Below are positions 20,608 to 32,540 of a stretch of 64,000 nucleotides of DNA, one piece after another (within the stretch, counting starts at the first letter, position 1; every line of letters begins with the position of its first letter). Made by a program: the position numbers and the translations under genes. Source of the DNA: Thelonectria olida (Eukaryota > Ascomycota > Sordariomycetes > Hypocreales > Nectriaceae). The notes below the pieces were generated by a model. It did not search any database, was not told the DNA's origin, and saw only the letters and a program-made list of their open reading frames with translations. Location: the NCBI GenBank assembly GCA_020736575.1, contig JAGPYM010000011.1, positions 558,001 through 622,000 on the forward strand, given 5' to 3'.

Positions 20608-22753
20608 TCATGCCAGACCATTCCGATAAACACCTTCCCATCGCTCTTCAACGCCACCAATTTTGCTCTTCAGAGCCTTAATTTCGACATCTAACTCGTC
20701 CAAATTCCGTGACAAGGCGCTGACTTCCTCAAACCTCCTTGCCCCATGCGCCGACTTGACCATATCATGCACCATGAAGCGCTGCTCCTCAAGCACGACG
20801 AGTCGCTCGCGTAGGTCCTTTTCTTCGGTCTCAAGTTGGCTGACGACTGTGCTGCCCTCGCTAGGGGCTTGCGATGCTGTTTCTGACTCTGACACGAGCT
20901 CGGAGTGACGTAAACTGGACGCCGAGTGTGTGTTTGAAGCCAACAGACGGGAGGCGGTAGGAGTAGAGATGGATGAGGAGACGGAGGATCGAGAGCGGAG
21001 GAGTTGAGGAAGGCTTTTGAGAGGGAGCATGTTTGTATGCAGGAAGTTGCTGGCCTGCGTATAAATTGCCAACTGGAGGCGTTTCTGAGTTGGATTATCC
21101 GATTTCAAATCGCGGAGTCGTTTCGCCGCAGCACCGTACTTGGCAAAACTATCAATCAATCGTTTTCGAATCTTTGCAGCCTCCTGAATCTGTGCATGTG
21201 TGGGAGGAGGTTTGTTCAGGTCGACCTCTCCGCTTTCTTGTTTCTCTGGTTGCAAGGCGAGGAGGGCCCGGTGGAAAGATGGGAGGAGCTGTTTAATACC
21301 GCGCTCAAACTGCCGTAGAGTCTCGTAGGCGCGCTGGTCCGCGGGCTTGTGTTGAAGTGAATTGGTGAAGTCGCGGGATGAGAAGATGGTGTGTTTGCAG
21401 TCCCTGCACATCCTGATGTCTATGCTGACTTGGCCAGGTGAGGCGGCTGAAGGTGGCTTCTCAGTCGCTGGGATGGTTGCTGTCGAAGGGTTAGAAACAC
21501 ATATGGAACAAGGAAGAAACCCAGGCTTACCACTGGCAACGTTAAGGCCAACTTCAGAAGAACATGCAGTTTGTGGATCTGCACAAACGACCCGACCACA
21601 TATCCGACAATGATGTCTCCTAAACGTCCAAGAGCCGAATTCCTGCTGACAAAACGGGCACTTTGACACTGTTGAGTCCTCCTCCCAGGTCACAATCGAC
21701 TGCTCCATCAACTTCCGAGGATTCTTCTGGCCTGATAACGATGCAACCGGGGCAAGTAGCGAGCCGTTTGATTGGGTATGCTTCTCGGGAGGGTTCGCCA
21801 GTAAATTTGTAAGTTTCGTCAATCGCTTCTCCAATCTTGAGATTTCCAAGTTCTGTCGCTCGACCTTCTTCCTCCTGGTCTGCTCAAAGAACTTCGTGTG
21901 ATCGACGAGTACTCCATTATGGTCGTTGTAACCCTCTCTTGACTTGTAGCACGTCTCGCATACTCTCGCCCAGTATCCCCGAACCGGTTCGTGGTTTGCG
22001 CTCCTGCTCAGCTTCATTTGGTACATGGTGTGCTCTTCGCAAAACAATCTGCCGCATTTTCGACAATTGATGCTTCCGTTTAACGAACCCAGACTTCTAC
22101 CGCATGCGGGTTCCGTGCATGAGTCGTAATTAGTGGTCCTTTGCCAGTGTTGGCGAGTAATGAGTTCGTCGGGGTCGGTAGGGCCTTCGAGGGGGAGCTT
22201 TCCAGCTGGGATGGTGGCGACGGGTAGCGAAGGATTTGACTCGTTAGATTCGAATACGTCGAGGCCTCGTAGTTTTTGGTTTATTAATGAAAGAGGTTGG
22301 AAACGCTTGGCTTTCAGGACCTGCTTGTCAAACCAGGTCTTGACCTCGTCTTGTTCGTTTTCTGGGAGTTCTTGGTGGTTGTCGTCGATGTGTCGGTTTA
22401 GTTGGAGAAGTGTCATCTACAAGGGCATTAGAATGCTATCAGATTGCCATTAGGATCGATTTGTAGCTGATTCCTACCATCTCCTCGTTGCAAATCGGAC
22501 AGACCAACGCCCCGGCATCAACGGGACCACCCTTGACTTGGACGCCAACGGTTATAGGGACGCCAATGTCCCGGTTGAGTTCAGACATTCCTGCGCTGAT
22601 GGGAGGCGAAATGGACGAGGAACCGATCGACACGGTGCTCTCTGAAGGCGCGAGAGGGCTTCCCACTCGCAGCGCAGACGAGGGCGGCGTGGGCGGAGCG
22701 AGGCCTTTGCCATTGCCCAGAATGCGCCCACCACCGAGTTTCCGGCCTGACAT
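20608..22753 (-). CDS. PEP7: PEP7/Vac1 (rabenosyn-like) FYVE protein of endosomal fusion
   Basis: Exons are 22753-22478, 22416-21531 and 21479-20608. Introns are 61 bp (GTAGGA...TTGTAG) and 51 bp (GTAAGC...TTCTAAC...ACAG); the product is 677 residues. The second intron is a multiple of three with no stop, so it is called from its splice signals, not from a broken frame. An N-terminal C2H2-like zinc finger (VCPICNEEM ... HIDDNH) spans the first splice junction. A FYVE-like Cys-rich domain lies at about 192-248. A canonical FYVE domain begins near 345 with RRHHCRICG at 358-366, the PI3P-binding signature. The C-terminus has helical or coiled-coil regions. In yeast, Pep7 tethers Golgi vesicles to endosomes with Vps21 and Vps45. 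Its promoter is shared with the divergent MET8 gene. Confidence 0.92.
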
Positions 22754-23403
22754 GATGGGCAGTTCAGTTCGTGCCTTGGTTATCGGTTTGTTGGTGGTGT
22801 TGATGGCAACTCAAGAAGAGAGAACGACCAACTCCTTGGTCGAACTCCGCCTCGAGCTGCAAAGCCTTCAGGTCGTCTTCGTTGGGAATGAATCAGTCGC
22901 TCGTTGCTGGTTGGCTGGATCAGCCTTGGTTGGAGGCGCAGGCGGGAGAGTAGGATGACGGACTGGGATGGGGGCTTGTTCTGGAAGGACGGGACGGACG
23001 GGGGAGCCTGGGAGCTTGGAGAGCCCAGTGGAGGCGGGCTACGACGACGTGAGATGAGAGTAGACTTGGAGGTGCACCGATTTGGTATGAGATGAAGAGG
23101 TCACTTTTTAACAATCCACGTCTCCTTCATCTCCCAGATCCAGCATAGCGCCACTTCCCTAACCCACCTTCAACCAAACCACGGCTCTTATCTTATCGCT
23201 AACCCTGGACGCTAACCCTGAAGCCGTGCCCGGCGCCAAAAGCCAAAAGCCCACGCCAACATCCACTCCTCCCTCTCCCGCGGAGATCTTGACATTAGGT
23301 TGTCATGCTAATCGGGTTTCAGCTGGCACTTGGTTTGGCTCTGGGAGTTTCTGTCAACCTCTCCTACAACTACGGCTCGCGCATATCACCAAAGAAGCTC
23401 ATC
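22754..23403. promoter_or_regulatory. Divergent promoter region between PEP7 and MET8
   Basis: These 650 bp separate two start codons facing away from each other. GA-rich on one side and CT-rich on the other, it has no gene of its own. An in-frame ATG at 23305 could extend MET8 by 33 residues. Confidence 0.5.
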
Positions 23404-24351
23404 ATGGCCAAGTCGTTTCCTGTTGTGCAGCCAGGGGGCAGTTTGATCCTGGCATGGCAGATCAAGGGGAAGAAGGTGCTTGTTGTTGGAGGTGGTGAGG
23501 TATGATGGCGCTTCTTCTTCTTATCTCCCCATCATAAGACGTGAAACTATGCTTCCCCAGACAGCCACGGATACTCCTGTTGCTCCCAAAGCTAACAAGC
23601 CTCTGTCTCCTGTAGGTTGCCGCCGGTAGAATCCTCAACTGTCTCAACGCAGATGCCCGCGTCGTCGTCGTCTGCCCTAAGTCTGGCCTCAACCCCGAGG
23701 TCGCTTTCCGCATCGCCGAGAAACAAGTCACACATATCGATCGCGTCTTCGAACCCCATGACCTCGATGGCGCCGAGATGGTCCTCGTGGCCATTGACGA
23801 CCCTGCCGCTTCCTCCGTCGTCTGGCGTCTCTGCAAGGAGCGTCGCATTCCCGCAAACATCGCCGACGTCCCTCCGGAATGCGACTTTTACTTTGGTAGC
23901 ATCCATCGTGACGGCCCTCTGCAAATCATGGTCAGCACCAACGGAAAGGGTCCTAGACTTGCTGCTGCGATTCGACAATTCATTGCCAGACAGCTCCCCA
24001 AGAATGCTGGCAACGCCATCGAGATTATCGGTCAACTGCGTGTCAAGCTGAGGAAGGCGGCACCTAGGCCCGAGGATGGTCCTAAGCGAATGCTTTGGTG
24101 GGTTTCATGTACATGCACGCATGTCATGATAACAATGCTAACTATCATGTTACAGGATGTCCAAGGTCAGCGATACCTACTCCTGGGAGGAAATGTGCGG
24201 CCTCACCGATGAAGACATGGACAACCTCCTTCTCTTCTACCCTCCCAACAAAGTCCCCGCCATGGACGTCCTGATGGCCCTCCGCGGCGGCAACGACGTC
24301 AAGAAGCTCGACATCTTCGACGGCTCCTTTGGTTTCAGCGTTGGAGCATGA
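23404..24351 (+). CDS. MET8: Siroheme synthase Met8 (precorrin-2 dehydrogenase/ferrochelatase)
   Basis: Exons are 23404-23499, 23616-24097 and 24156-24351 (introns 116 and 58 bp), giving 257 residues. The start MAKSFPVVQPGGSLILAW fits the fungal family. The NAD-binding glycine loop VLVVGGGEVAAGR is at 25-37. The family segment ANIADVPPECDFYFGS follows, then NGKGPRLA. Yeast Met8 oxidises precorrin-2 and inserts iron to make siroheme, the cofactor of sulfite and nitrite reductases. It lacks the uroporphyrinogen methyltransferase domain of bacterial CysG, as in yeast, where Met1 supplies it. The frame upstream to 23305 is open and hydrophobic; an N-terminal extension is possible but not typical. 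Confidence 0.92.
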
Positions 24352-24995
24352 ATCACACCACCATCGAACGAACAATCGAACGAAAAGACGAAACAACAAA
24401 TAAAAGAAATATGTCAGCCACAAGCGGAAATGGGTCCCGATGGCGCACTCTGTACAAATGGCGAAATGTTTTGGGAAATTCTGGGAGCACGGTAGTCGTT
24501 GCAGGCGAAGGAAAATGTTGTGTTTTGCCAACCAAACTCTTTGTAAAGACACGAGGGAGGGACATATATCATGGAGCTGTATCTTTATGTGTGAAAAACA
24601 GTTGCTGAGCTTTTGGGGGGAAGCCAAGATGTGTGGGATATTTTCAAGGAAGTAGAAGACCATGGAATAGGCATCGTCTACGCAGATTGCAAGCATTTAA
24701 TGTACACTTAACTCGTCCAATGCATTCTTCATGGAATTTCAGGGTGATCCAGGCACGCGAATTGGACTTTGCGGTCATCATGCATTAGATCTCATGGTCA
24801 GCTCATGCCTGCATATTGTCTCAGGACGGTCGCAGATCTGCAGGTTGCTTGGGCGGACAAGTCATGATGCATCGGACTCAATGGGGGACTGAGGAAATGG
24901 GAGGGTATTTCTTTGTTTATTTGGGCTTCATGTCTAGACAGGTCTATATGCCAGTTCTATGTGTAACTCTTGTCTTCTATCTTCAAAACAATCGC
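24352..24995. other. 3' regions of two convergent genes
   Basis: Spans from the MET8 stop to the aldo-keto reductase stop. No gene seen; AT content is slightly raised. Confidence 0.5.
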
Positions 24996-26237
24996 TTACT
25001 TGGTGATAACCTGGTGCGTAGCAGCCTTCTCCTTCTCATCGCTAAAGACGTCAATGTCCCACTTGGGGTTATCTACAAAATGTCAGTTTTCATTCAATTG
25101 TTACGAATATCTCGCGAGCACTTACAAGTCAAGGGAATGTTGAAGCGAGAAGGCGTCTCGCCCAACTTGTCCAGCGCAGCGACCGCCTCGTCGTCCAGCT
25201 CAACCTCCTGAAAGTTCTCGCGAATGCGCGACGGTGTAACGCTCTTGGGGATGACGGCGTGGCCGCCGAGCTGCGACCAGGCGAGGATGACCTGGGCGGG
25301 GGTGACGGTCTTTCCCTGGGCGGCGGAGAGGCGCTCAGCGATGGCCTTGACTTCGGGAATGTTGACGAGCAGAGGCAGGTCCCATGAGTTGTTGCCAAAG
25401 GCGGAGTAGGCGGTGATGAGGATGTTGTTCTTCTTGAGATACTCGGCGAGCTCGGGGTTGGGGAGACGGGGGTGGCGCTCGATCTGGTTGACGGCGGGGG
25501 TGACGCCGGTGGCTTCGATGATGGCTTTGAGCTATGGGAGAGAATTATCAGTATGAGGATTCTCATATCTAGGTGAGGAGATCAAGGCTTACATGGTCAA
25601 TGGAAAAGTTGGAGACACCAACAGAGCGAGTCTTGGTCTTGGGGAGTTGGGTCACAGCTAAAAGCAATCAATCGGTAAGCATTCCGAAGCATTCATTCGC
25701 TCTTGGGACGAGGGGAAACATACCTTTCCACGTATCGACGATGCTCACGTTTCGGTTGAGCTCGACCTCGTCCTTGTTCTCGGCGCGCCTGGGGAAAAGC
25801 TCCTGGAGATCGGTGTACTTGAAGGCAACGGGCCAGTGAATAAGGTAAAGCTAGCCACATTAATCAGCAACTTGGCCCTTTCTGGTTTCAATTGGGTTTC
25901 GGTTGCTTACATCCAGGTACTCGAGACCAAGCTCCTTGAGGGTATCGTCCAGCGCAGCTTCGACCTTTTCAGGCTCGTGGGCGTTGTTCCACAGCTTGGA
26001 GGTGATGAAGATATCTTCGCGCTTCAGGCCGGGGACTTCGGCCAGGGCCTTCTTGATGCCCTCGCCGACCTCGACCTGGTTCTGGTAGACCTTGGCCAGG
26101 TCCAGGTGGCGGTATCCGGCCTTGAGCGCCTCGTAGACGCCGGCACCAACCTCGCCGGGGGCGGCTTGCCAGGTGCCGTAGCCCAGGGTAGGGATCTTGT
26201 GGCCGGAGTTGAGAGTGACAGTCTTACCGAACGACAT
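24996..26237 (-). CDS. NADPH-dependent aldo-keto reductase (glycerol dehydrogenase-like)
   Basis: Five exons (26237-25911, 25850-25724, 25657-25593, 25531-25126, 25072-24996) with introns of 60, 66, 61 and 53 bp give 333 residues, normal for a single-domain AKR. The catalytic tetrad is visible: D46 and Y51 ([10 protein letters not shown]), K81 (TSKLWN) and H114 (YLIHWP). The NADPH-binding C-terminal part includes [14 protein letters not shown]. The start [12 protein letters not shown] matches fungal AKRs annotated as glycerol dehydrogenases or Gcy1-like. These (TIM) barrel enzymes reduce aldehydes or ketoses; the natural substrate is not readable. Two CCCCT/AGGGG motifs lie about 315-340 bp upstream, which would fit stress control. 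Confidence 0.9.
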
Positions 26238-27873
26238 TTTGAAGGATTGATTGAAGAAGGAGTTATGAATTGAGTGGTTGTTAGGCTGGGAAATGGGAGA
26301 GAGAGGGAGAGAGTGAATCAGTTGTAACGGAGGATACGGAGTTAATATATATCTCGGAAGAGCCCAGCTCGATTACGACAACGACACGGAACAGCAGCTT
26401 CACCCAAAACATGATTTCGATTCGTTTCTACAGCTACACGGGGCAAGTGTACCTGCACAGGGCAAAGCACCTAATATCGAGCAACCAGCAACTAACAGTC
26501 TACCACCTTGTTGTCCGTCCCACATCTCGGCGTGTCAAGGCGAAGGTGTTGCCCCTCCCCCCACTCAAGGAGGGGTAAAACTGGGAGCGTAGTTTCATGG
26601 CTCCGCGAGTGAGGTCAAAAGGAGTAACTATTCCGAGAGGTGAGTGCAGTGAAGAGTGTCTCTTTGGGAGGAAAGCGAGCCGAATACTGTAGAGTGAACA
26701 GGTCTATCTATATCTTACAAGCAGACAATCCCCCATGAGATCTCTAGGCTAATTCGTACAGAAAGCCAAACACCAACATCCCATATCTATCCCACCTTCA
26801 TACCACCCTCATGCCTCCTCGCCTCTCGTCTGCAGCCGTCCCACACAATCACACGCCTCCCTCCATTGCACGTCCCAGATGAGATCATTGCCCCATCGAA
26901 TGAGCTAAAGAATGTTGTTGATAAGCGACTTTAGCGCTCCATTCGGCACATGGCACTCTTTCTACTTCCATTGACCGCGCTCCAAGACGAGCGATCAACG
27001 TCTGCTGTCGCCATGGTCGGACAATTATTCCGAAAATTATCATTTTGGTGATCTATTTCGTATTCTACGTCATTCCAGAAATAATTGATTATCTACGAAT
27101 ATCTGCAAAGCCCTCGAATAATCAGCTAGCTCTTGATACATATCCCTCACATCAACGCATGTCGTGTCTCAGATCCATCTTGCCAGCACGTCCCAAGCGA
27201 TCGTCCCTCATGGCTAGCTCATCATCGTGTCCCCCACACCTCGAGTCTGTCGATTACTAATTGTGGTAGCTCCGCGATCTCAAGAGGCTGCCAAATCGTC
27301 AACCTGGTCACTCCGCTCAAGGTGAATGAGGAGCTCCTCACCGAATGACTCAAAAGCACAGCGCGGTGGATGGTTGGCTTTGTAAGCAACATTTATAGTC
27401 GACGCAAGCTGAAGGTGAGGTCATCTCCAATGCGACACGCAGTCCCATCATCACCACGTTGTTCCATGCATATCGCATACGGTAGGTATTGCGCTCAAGG
27501 GTGACAATGTGTTGAGCTGAGGTCAAGCATGCGCGCCAGTCGGCTTACCAGCCATTAAGCCTCCATTGTCCGTGTACCTGATCAACATCGGCATTTCCTT
27601 GCGCAGTGAGCATCCATACCCAAATGGCTAGTCACTAGTAAGCAGCCAAGGCTTACAGTCACGGTCAGGAAGAAGAAATTTAACGTTAGTAAAGTGACAA
27701 GATAGTTGATGAACACGTCTCTCGGTGTATAAAGATGGATAGCTATATGGCAACCAACTCACGTCAATCCAAACACCTAGACCTATAGTTCCAAACTCCA
27801 AACTCCAAATGTAAGCAAGCCAAGCTGACAGCCCTCTACAGTTAAAACTAAAGACCCAACGCCCATCGCTCCT
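26238..27873. other. 1.6-kb intergenic region without a supported gene
   Basis: Contains the aldo-keto reductase promoter at its left and the 3' side of the next gene at its right. Frames are short, with no domain. No tRNA was recognised. Confidence 0.5.
26552..26575. promoter_or_regulatory. Possible stress-response element pair upstream of the aldo-keto reductase
   Basis: CCCCT at 26552 and AGGGG at 26571 form an inverted pair. AGGGG/CCCCT is the STRE core bound by Msn2/4-type factors. The motif is short, so this is suggestive only. Confidence 0.3.
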
Positions 27874-30800
27874 TTACTTCCTCTGAAACCATGCCTTCAC
27901 AAAGTCGAAATTCAATCCTCGCTCCCTCAATCGGAACCCCCAATCCTTAGTCTTCCGCCAATCCGCTCCCCTCCTCTCACCCTCGTGGTTCTTGGCCAAC
28001 TGAATGTTACGTCCGCTGGGCAGAGCATCCTCTGGCCATGGGCAGCCCAAGGTCCGCGTGAAGACACCATGGCTCCCGCCGCGCCCCTCGTCCTGGTATC
28101 CTAAGCTGCGCATTGCCTTGACAAGGTCAGACCACGACACCTTGGTCTTTGTCACGCCGTAGATCCCCATGAAGGTCTCCCAGATGCTCTTGTGCAGTTC
28201 CGTCTTTGGTTCCCCGTTCGGCGCGAGAGCTGGGGGTGCAGGAGCCGCCCGAGGCACTACTCGAGGCGGCGGCACCGGAGGAAGAGCTTGCTGGGGAACG
28301 ACAGGACGAGCAGGTGAACCTGGAGCTGGCTGGGCCGGGGCTGGTTGAGCCACTTCCAACTCAGCACTGGGAGCCTCATCAGTGTCCATTGCCTCGAGCT
28401 GGTTGACAACCATGGCCTCCACCCCAGACTGCAAACCCGTCACGGGCTCGTCCTGGGCGCCGGGATCCCACTCGCTCGCCTTACGCTTCAGGGCAGCTCG
28501 ACGACGTCGCTTGCTCTCCTTGGCCTCCCGTCGCTGCATCATCTGCCGCCGGTTGACTTCGTTCATGACTTCCTCATCAAAGCCCTTGTTTGACACTTTA
28601 GCCTTACGGAACTTGCGGAGCCTCTCCATGCGCTTCTTTTTCTCCTTCGTGATTCGTGCCGCCTCAGCAAGCCACGTTTTCATGAGTGGCCTGGTGCGGT
28701 TCCCAGCCTCCGTGTCCAAATCAAGCGGCTGCTCTCGAGGATGGAAGGGGTACTGATGTCTGGTAACTTTCATCTTCTCTTCTAACCTCTTCAAGTTTTG
28801 TATGCTGACCTTGAAAGAAGCCTTCTTGTTGGACTTGAAGATCAAGTCGCGCAACATTGACGCACCGAGACGTTTGAGGTCGCCTTCTGCTTGTCCGAGC
28901 GTGATGCCCAGGGGACCAAATCCTTGGGCTTCGTCGATGAGACGGAAGATGCGCAGAACACGCCTTTCTGGTATAGCGTCCTCAAAGCGAAACTCGTCAA
29001 AGAAAGGGAGGTCGATGGAGTGACCTTGACAAGCCCTCGAGATCAACCCCTGCAGGATCTCCGTGGTTTCATCAACCTTTCTGAATTTTGCCAGCACAAT
29101 TTTCCAGCCAACACTGTCATTATCGTCGATGCGGAGCGCAAGCTCGGCTAGAGCGTCTAAGCTGTCGACGGTGTCTGCGACATAATCCGTGAATACTGAC
29201 CGTGTTTCTTGGTCATCGACATCGTCCAGATATCGCTGAAGCCGCGAGGTGATCTTGCGCACGCCGACATACATGGTCGCGGTACTATCGGCGATGAAGT
29301 TGTTGATCAGTTCGCCAACCATGCGCGGCATGTCATCCTCGTCGAGGTGTGTGATGCGCTTCAGCGGCCTAGCGGTCAAGTCAGGGGCTTTGTAGAGACC
29401 CCTCGTAAAAGGAGTTTTTAGGCCTTTCGGAATGTTGTCGAGGTCTTCGTTTGGATCGCTAATGCGAGTGTAGTGGTCGCGAATTGGCTTAGAAGCTGCG
29501 TGGATGAGACCGGACCGAAACTCCTTCATGAACAGGACGGCGCAGTATCGAACGATTAAGGGAAGCTCAGTTTTGAGATTCATTTGCTTGTCCTGGGCTT
29601 GTTTAAGCACGGCCGGTTCGCTGGTGGTGTTTGACAAGACAGCGTGAACCCTCTTAAACTCCTTCAGTTTCTCCAGAATAAGATTCCACGAAAAGTAGTT
29701 GAAGACGGCCCTTCGCAGAACCCGCCGAACCAAGTCATAATACAGCTCGTGACGGTATTTTGTGGTATCGTACTCTTCCATATGCTTGGTTCGTCGAACG
29801 CTGTAGTTGACTGGTAGATTCGACCAGTGGTGGTCCCTTTGCTCGAGAATTGTTCCCACAAAGTATTCCGGATCGCTGAAGAGTTTCTCCAGGTGGGACT
29901 CTGCTGCCTCCAGCTTTTCGGTGAAGTGCGTGATATAAAACGAAGGTCTGAGGAACTGACCGGGTTCGAGATACTGATACAAGGATGGGAGATCCTGCCA
30001 CCTCCATCCTTGAATCTCATTCTCTACCATTGTCATGTTTCCTAGTCTCTCGATATTGGCGAACACATAGGAAATTCTCCATTCATCTTCAAACTCATTG
30101 AGCTCGCGGAGCTCAGCAACCTTACCACCAGAGGCCACTTGAGTAATGTCATATAGGTTTGATACCAATCGATTTAGGAATGTGTAGGTAATGGTCTGCG
30201 ACTGGAGGATAACCCACAACTCCATACTCCCATAGGCGACTTCCCCATCATAGTATACTTTATCGATGCCGCCAGTTTGTTGATGAAACTTGGGGCGGAT
30301 GGGAGCAGAGCCTGGGCCGGCAACGAAGTCGGCGACTTCAATTAGACCGAATTGGCAGGGTTCAGGCGTGAAGCCAAAGGTTGCTTGAGGAATATAGGGC
30401 CCTGCCAGAATCTTGGAAGCCCTTCCCAGGTAGGTGAGCTCTCTGTCTTTGGTCATCATCTGGACGTGGTGCATCGTCGCTCGAGTGTAAATAAACCAAA
30501 GGAGGTACCAGAGATCCGACAGGTCATCGAGATTGATATGCGGGACAAGGTAACTCGCCCTCACTCGTTGTAGGTGCTCGACGACGTTGACATTAAAAGC
30601 AAGGATCTTCTGATGCCGCTCTTGGGGTACTTTCAGCTCGTCCCAGGCCGCAGTATCTCCCTCTCGAAGACGCTTCATCTCGGCCGAGCCATCATCCCAA
30701 TTCGCTCCATTTCGGAAAAGGGGATAGTGGTACGGAAGATCAGTGCCCGTCTCGGATATGTCGCGAAGAAAATCAAGGCTGAAATTGTCGAGATCGGGAT

Positions 30801-31311
30801 CATGAGTTGCAGATATCTCTCCTTCGGGATCCAGCATGAAGCCAGGAAGAATGCCACTAGGTCGAGCAGCCTGGCTGTTATATTCATCCCGCGTTTCTCT
30901 CCAGGTCTGCTGAAGCAGGGATTCAAGGCTTGTCTCCTGGTCCGTTCTTTGGCTAATATCCCAGAGATGCGTTATTATGCTGTCACCCCGGGTAGCCATG
31001 TTTTGATAGAGGTGCTTCCATGATGCATTGATGGCGTCTTGCAGGTTATGGATCTGCGAATTGAACTCATCAATTGACATACCGGGGTCGACAGGAGGCC
31101 ATGGGGCATGGCTTCCAAAGCCAAAGTCGGGACATAGTCTTCGCATCTCATGGATAGTCTCGTTCGGTGCACTTGCGGCCTTCTCTTCCACTTCGTTCAG
31201 TTTCCTCGTCACTGAGTCCTCCTTCCAGGTCCAAGCGAGGTCACTCATGGATGCATCGTCGCCCAACAGCATGGGATCACATGATCTCGACCAAAGAGTG
31301 GTATTGCTCAT
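27874..31311 (-). CDS. Large orphan protein (1145 residues) with HicA-like C-terminal domain
   Basis: One uninterrupted frame runs from the ATG at 31311 (start MSNTTLWSRSCDPMLLG). Residues 1-850 are mixed charged/helical sequence without a domain I can name; parts such as WKHLYQNMATRGDSIITHLWDI recall uncharacterised fungal proteins labelled 'ipa protein', a weak resemblance. Residues about 870-960 are very basic (runs of K and R), possibly nuclear or nucleic-acid binding. A Pro/Ala-rich linker follows (about 980-1035). The last 100 residues (from about W1044) look like a HicA-type dsRNA-binding fold: VSWSDLVKAMRSLGY, then GGSHGVFTR with the conserved Gly-Ser-His (about 1079-1081), then a strand with RNIQLAKNHE. 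Bacterial HicA is an mRNA interferase; activity here is not implied. Codon use looks like that of neighbours. Confidence 0.7.
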   Translation of the reverse strand: MSNTTLWSRSCDPMLLGDDASMSDLAWTWKEDSVTRKLNEVEEKAASAPNETIHEMRRLCPDFGFGSHAPWPPVDPGMSIDEFNSQIHNLQDAINASWKHLYQNMATRGDSIITHLWDISQRTDQETSLESLLQQTWRETRDEYNSQAARPSGILPGFMLDPEGEISATHDPDLDNFSLDFLRDISETGTDLPYHYPLFRNGANWDDGSAEMKRLREGDTAAWDELKVPQERHQKILAFNVNVVEHLQRVRASYLVPHINLDDLSDLWYLLWFIYTRATMHHVQMMTKDRELTYLGRASKILAGPYIPQATFGFTPEPCQFGLIEVADFVAGPGSAPIRPKFHQQTGGIDKVYYDGEVAYGSMELWVILQSQTITYTFLNRLVSNLYDITQVASGGKVAELRELNEFEDEWRISYVFANIERLGNMTMVENEIQGWRWQDLPSLYQYLEPGQFLRPSFYITHFTEKLEAAESHLEKLFSDPEYFVGTILEQRDHHWSNLPVNYSVRRTKHMEEYDTTKYRHELYYDLVRRVLRRAVFNYFSWNLILEKLKEFKRVHAVLSNTTSEPAVLKQAQDKQMNLKTELPLIVRYCAVLFMKEFRSGLIHAASKPIRDHYTRISDPNEDLDNIPKGLKTPFTRGLYKAPDLTARPLKRITHLDEDDMPRMVGELINNFIADSTATMYVGVRKITSRLQRYLDDVDDQETRSVFTDYVADTVDSLDALAELALRIDDNDSVGWKIVLAKFRKVDETTEILQGLISRACQGHSIDLPFFDEFRFEDAIPERRVLRIFRLIDEAQGFGPLGITLGQAEGDLKRLGASMLRDLIFKSNKKASFKVSIQNLKRLEEKMKVTRHQYPFHPREQPLDLDTEAGNRTRPLMKTWLAEAARITKEKKKRMERLRKFRKAKVSNKGFDEEVMNEVNRRQMMQRREAKESKRRRRAALKRKASEWDPGAQDEPVTGLQSGVEAMVVNQLEAMDTDEAPSAELEVAQPAPAQPAPGSPARPVVPQQALPPVPPPRVVPRAAPAPPALAPNGEPKTELHKSIWETFMGIYGVTKTKVSWSDLVKAMRSLGYQDEGRGGSHGVFTRTLGCPWPEDALPSGRNIQLAKNHEGERRGADWRKTKDWGFRLRERGLNFDFVKAWFQRK

Positions 31312-32540
31312 GTTGGTGCGTTCTCGGATTGAAAGGGGATTGAGTTCTTGGTCGAGTGGTTTAGTCTAGAGTACGGTGGCAGGGTATCGTTATCTAGTAC
31401 CAGTCTAGGTATGATATGAGTTGTTTTTTGTGGATGCATTTATACTGGTCCTTGTTGCTAATCACCAAGACGTGTTCTGGTGGTCATATAGAGTGCGTTC
31501 TGAGTTGAGAAGAACAAGTTTAATGGTGGTAGCCATCGGCCAAGCCTTGAGCCCCAACACAGAGTGGTAGATAAAGACCCTTGCATCCACGAACGGCTCG
31601 ATCTCATCTTCTGTTCTTTCAAGTGGTCTCATTGAATCAATACAATGTGGAATAATTCTGTCAATGAAGTCGCACACTAGGACAACGACCAGTTCCCTTT
31701 CTGCCAATTGATGGACTAAAGGAAGTGTGCATTGACAATAGCTATTGTCAAAGTATACGCTGGTGCGACAGGTATCAGGAGAGATCTAAGACGATTGGTT
31801 AAAAACAAAGCCCAAAGCGGCACCTCGCCCGTTCAAGTGATATAACAAAGACGATGAAGGTAAAGATAGATGAACAAAGGAACCGTTCAACATGAGTGAC
31901 AGGTGCGCCATCTCCGTTTCTTACCTTGTAAAGGAACGAGCGACCAAATATTAGGAGGGACTCAACACGCACCTACAGTTAAGTCTATTGTATAATAGTA
32001 GCAGGAGTATTTAGAATATAGGTTAGTTAAGGCCCAAGTACAAGCAGTGGGCATTTAAGGGACGGGGCCCAGCCGTCGCAACTACAACACCGCTCGTAGA
32101 ATTCTGACATCTGTAAAAATTTTCTAATTATGGAGGTTTGAAGTTCTCACTGTCGGAGCTCGTATCTTTCGTGGATTCAGTTGTTTCCGTGACCATGTGG
32201 TGCAGTCTGCTTAGTCAGCGAGCAGCGGACCAAGAGCTCCAGGTAAATAAGCTCCCCCACCACGAACTTCCAAAGCCCTGACGACGGCATTGTTCCTCGC
32301 GCTCAAATGGCTTCCAATTTTCAAACTTCTCTTTATCTTTGAATGGAACGATATTGCGGAGCACCTCGAACCACTAAGATCGACCCCCGCTGATTCTGCC
32401 TTGCTCGCGACACGTCCAAAGTATCCCCTGCACTTCGCAACGCGTTGCGCCCGTCAAGTCCACCTGTTTGACTAGAGCAACAAGAACGAATTTGCGCAAC
32501 ACAGTACAAGCAAACCAATTGCACCTACGATTCCCCGTAA
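31312..32540. promoter_or_regulatory. 1.2-kb divergent intergenic region
   Basis: Separates two start codons pointing away from each other. It includes an AT-rich patch near 31975-32030. The last 250 bp upstream of the Fta1-like gene is the likely leader. No gene is supported. Confidence 0.45.
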
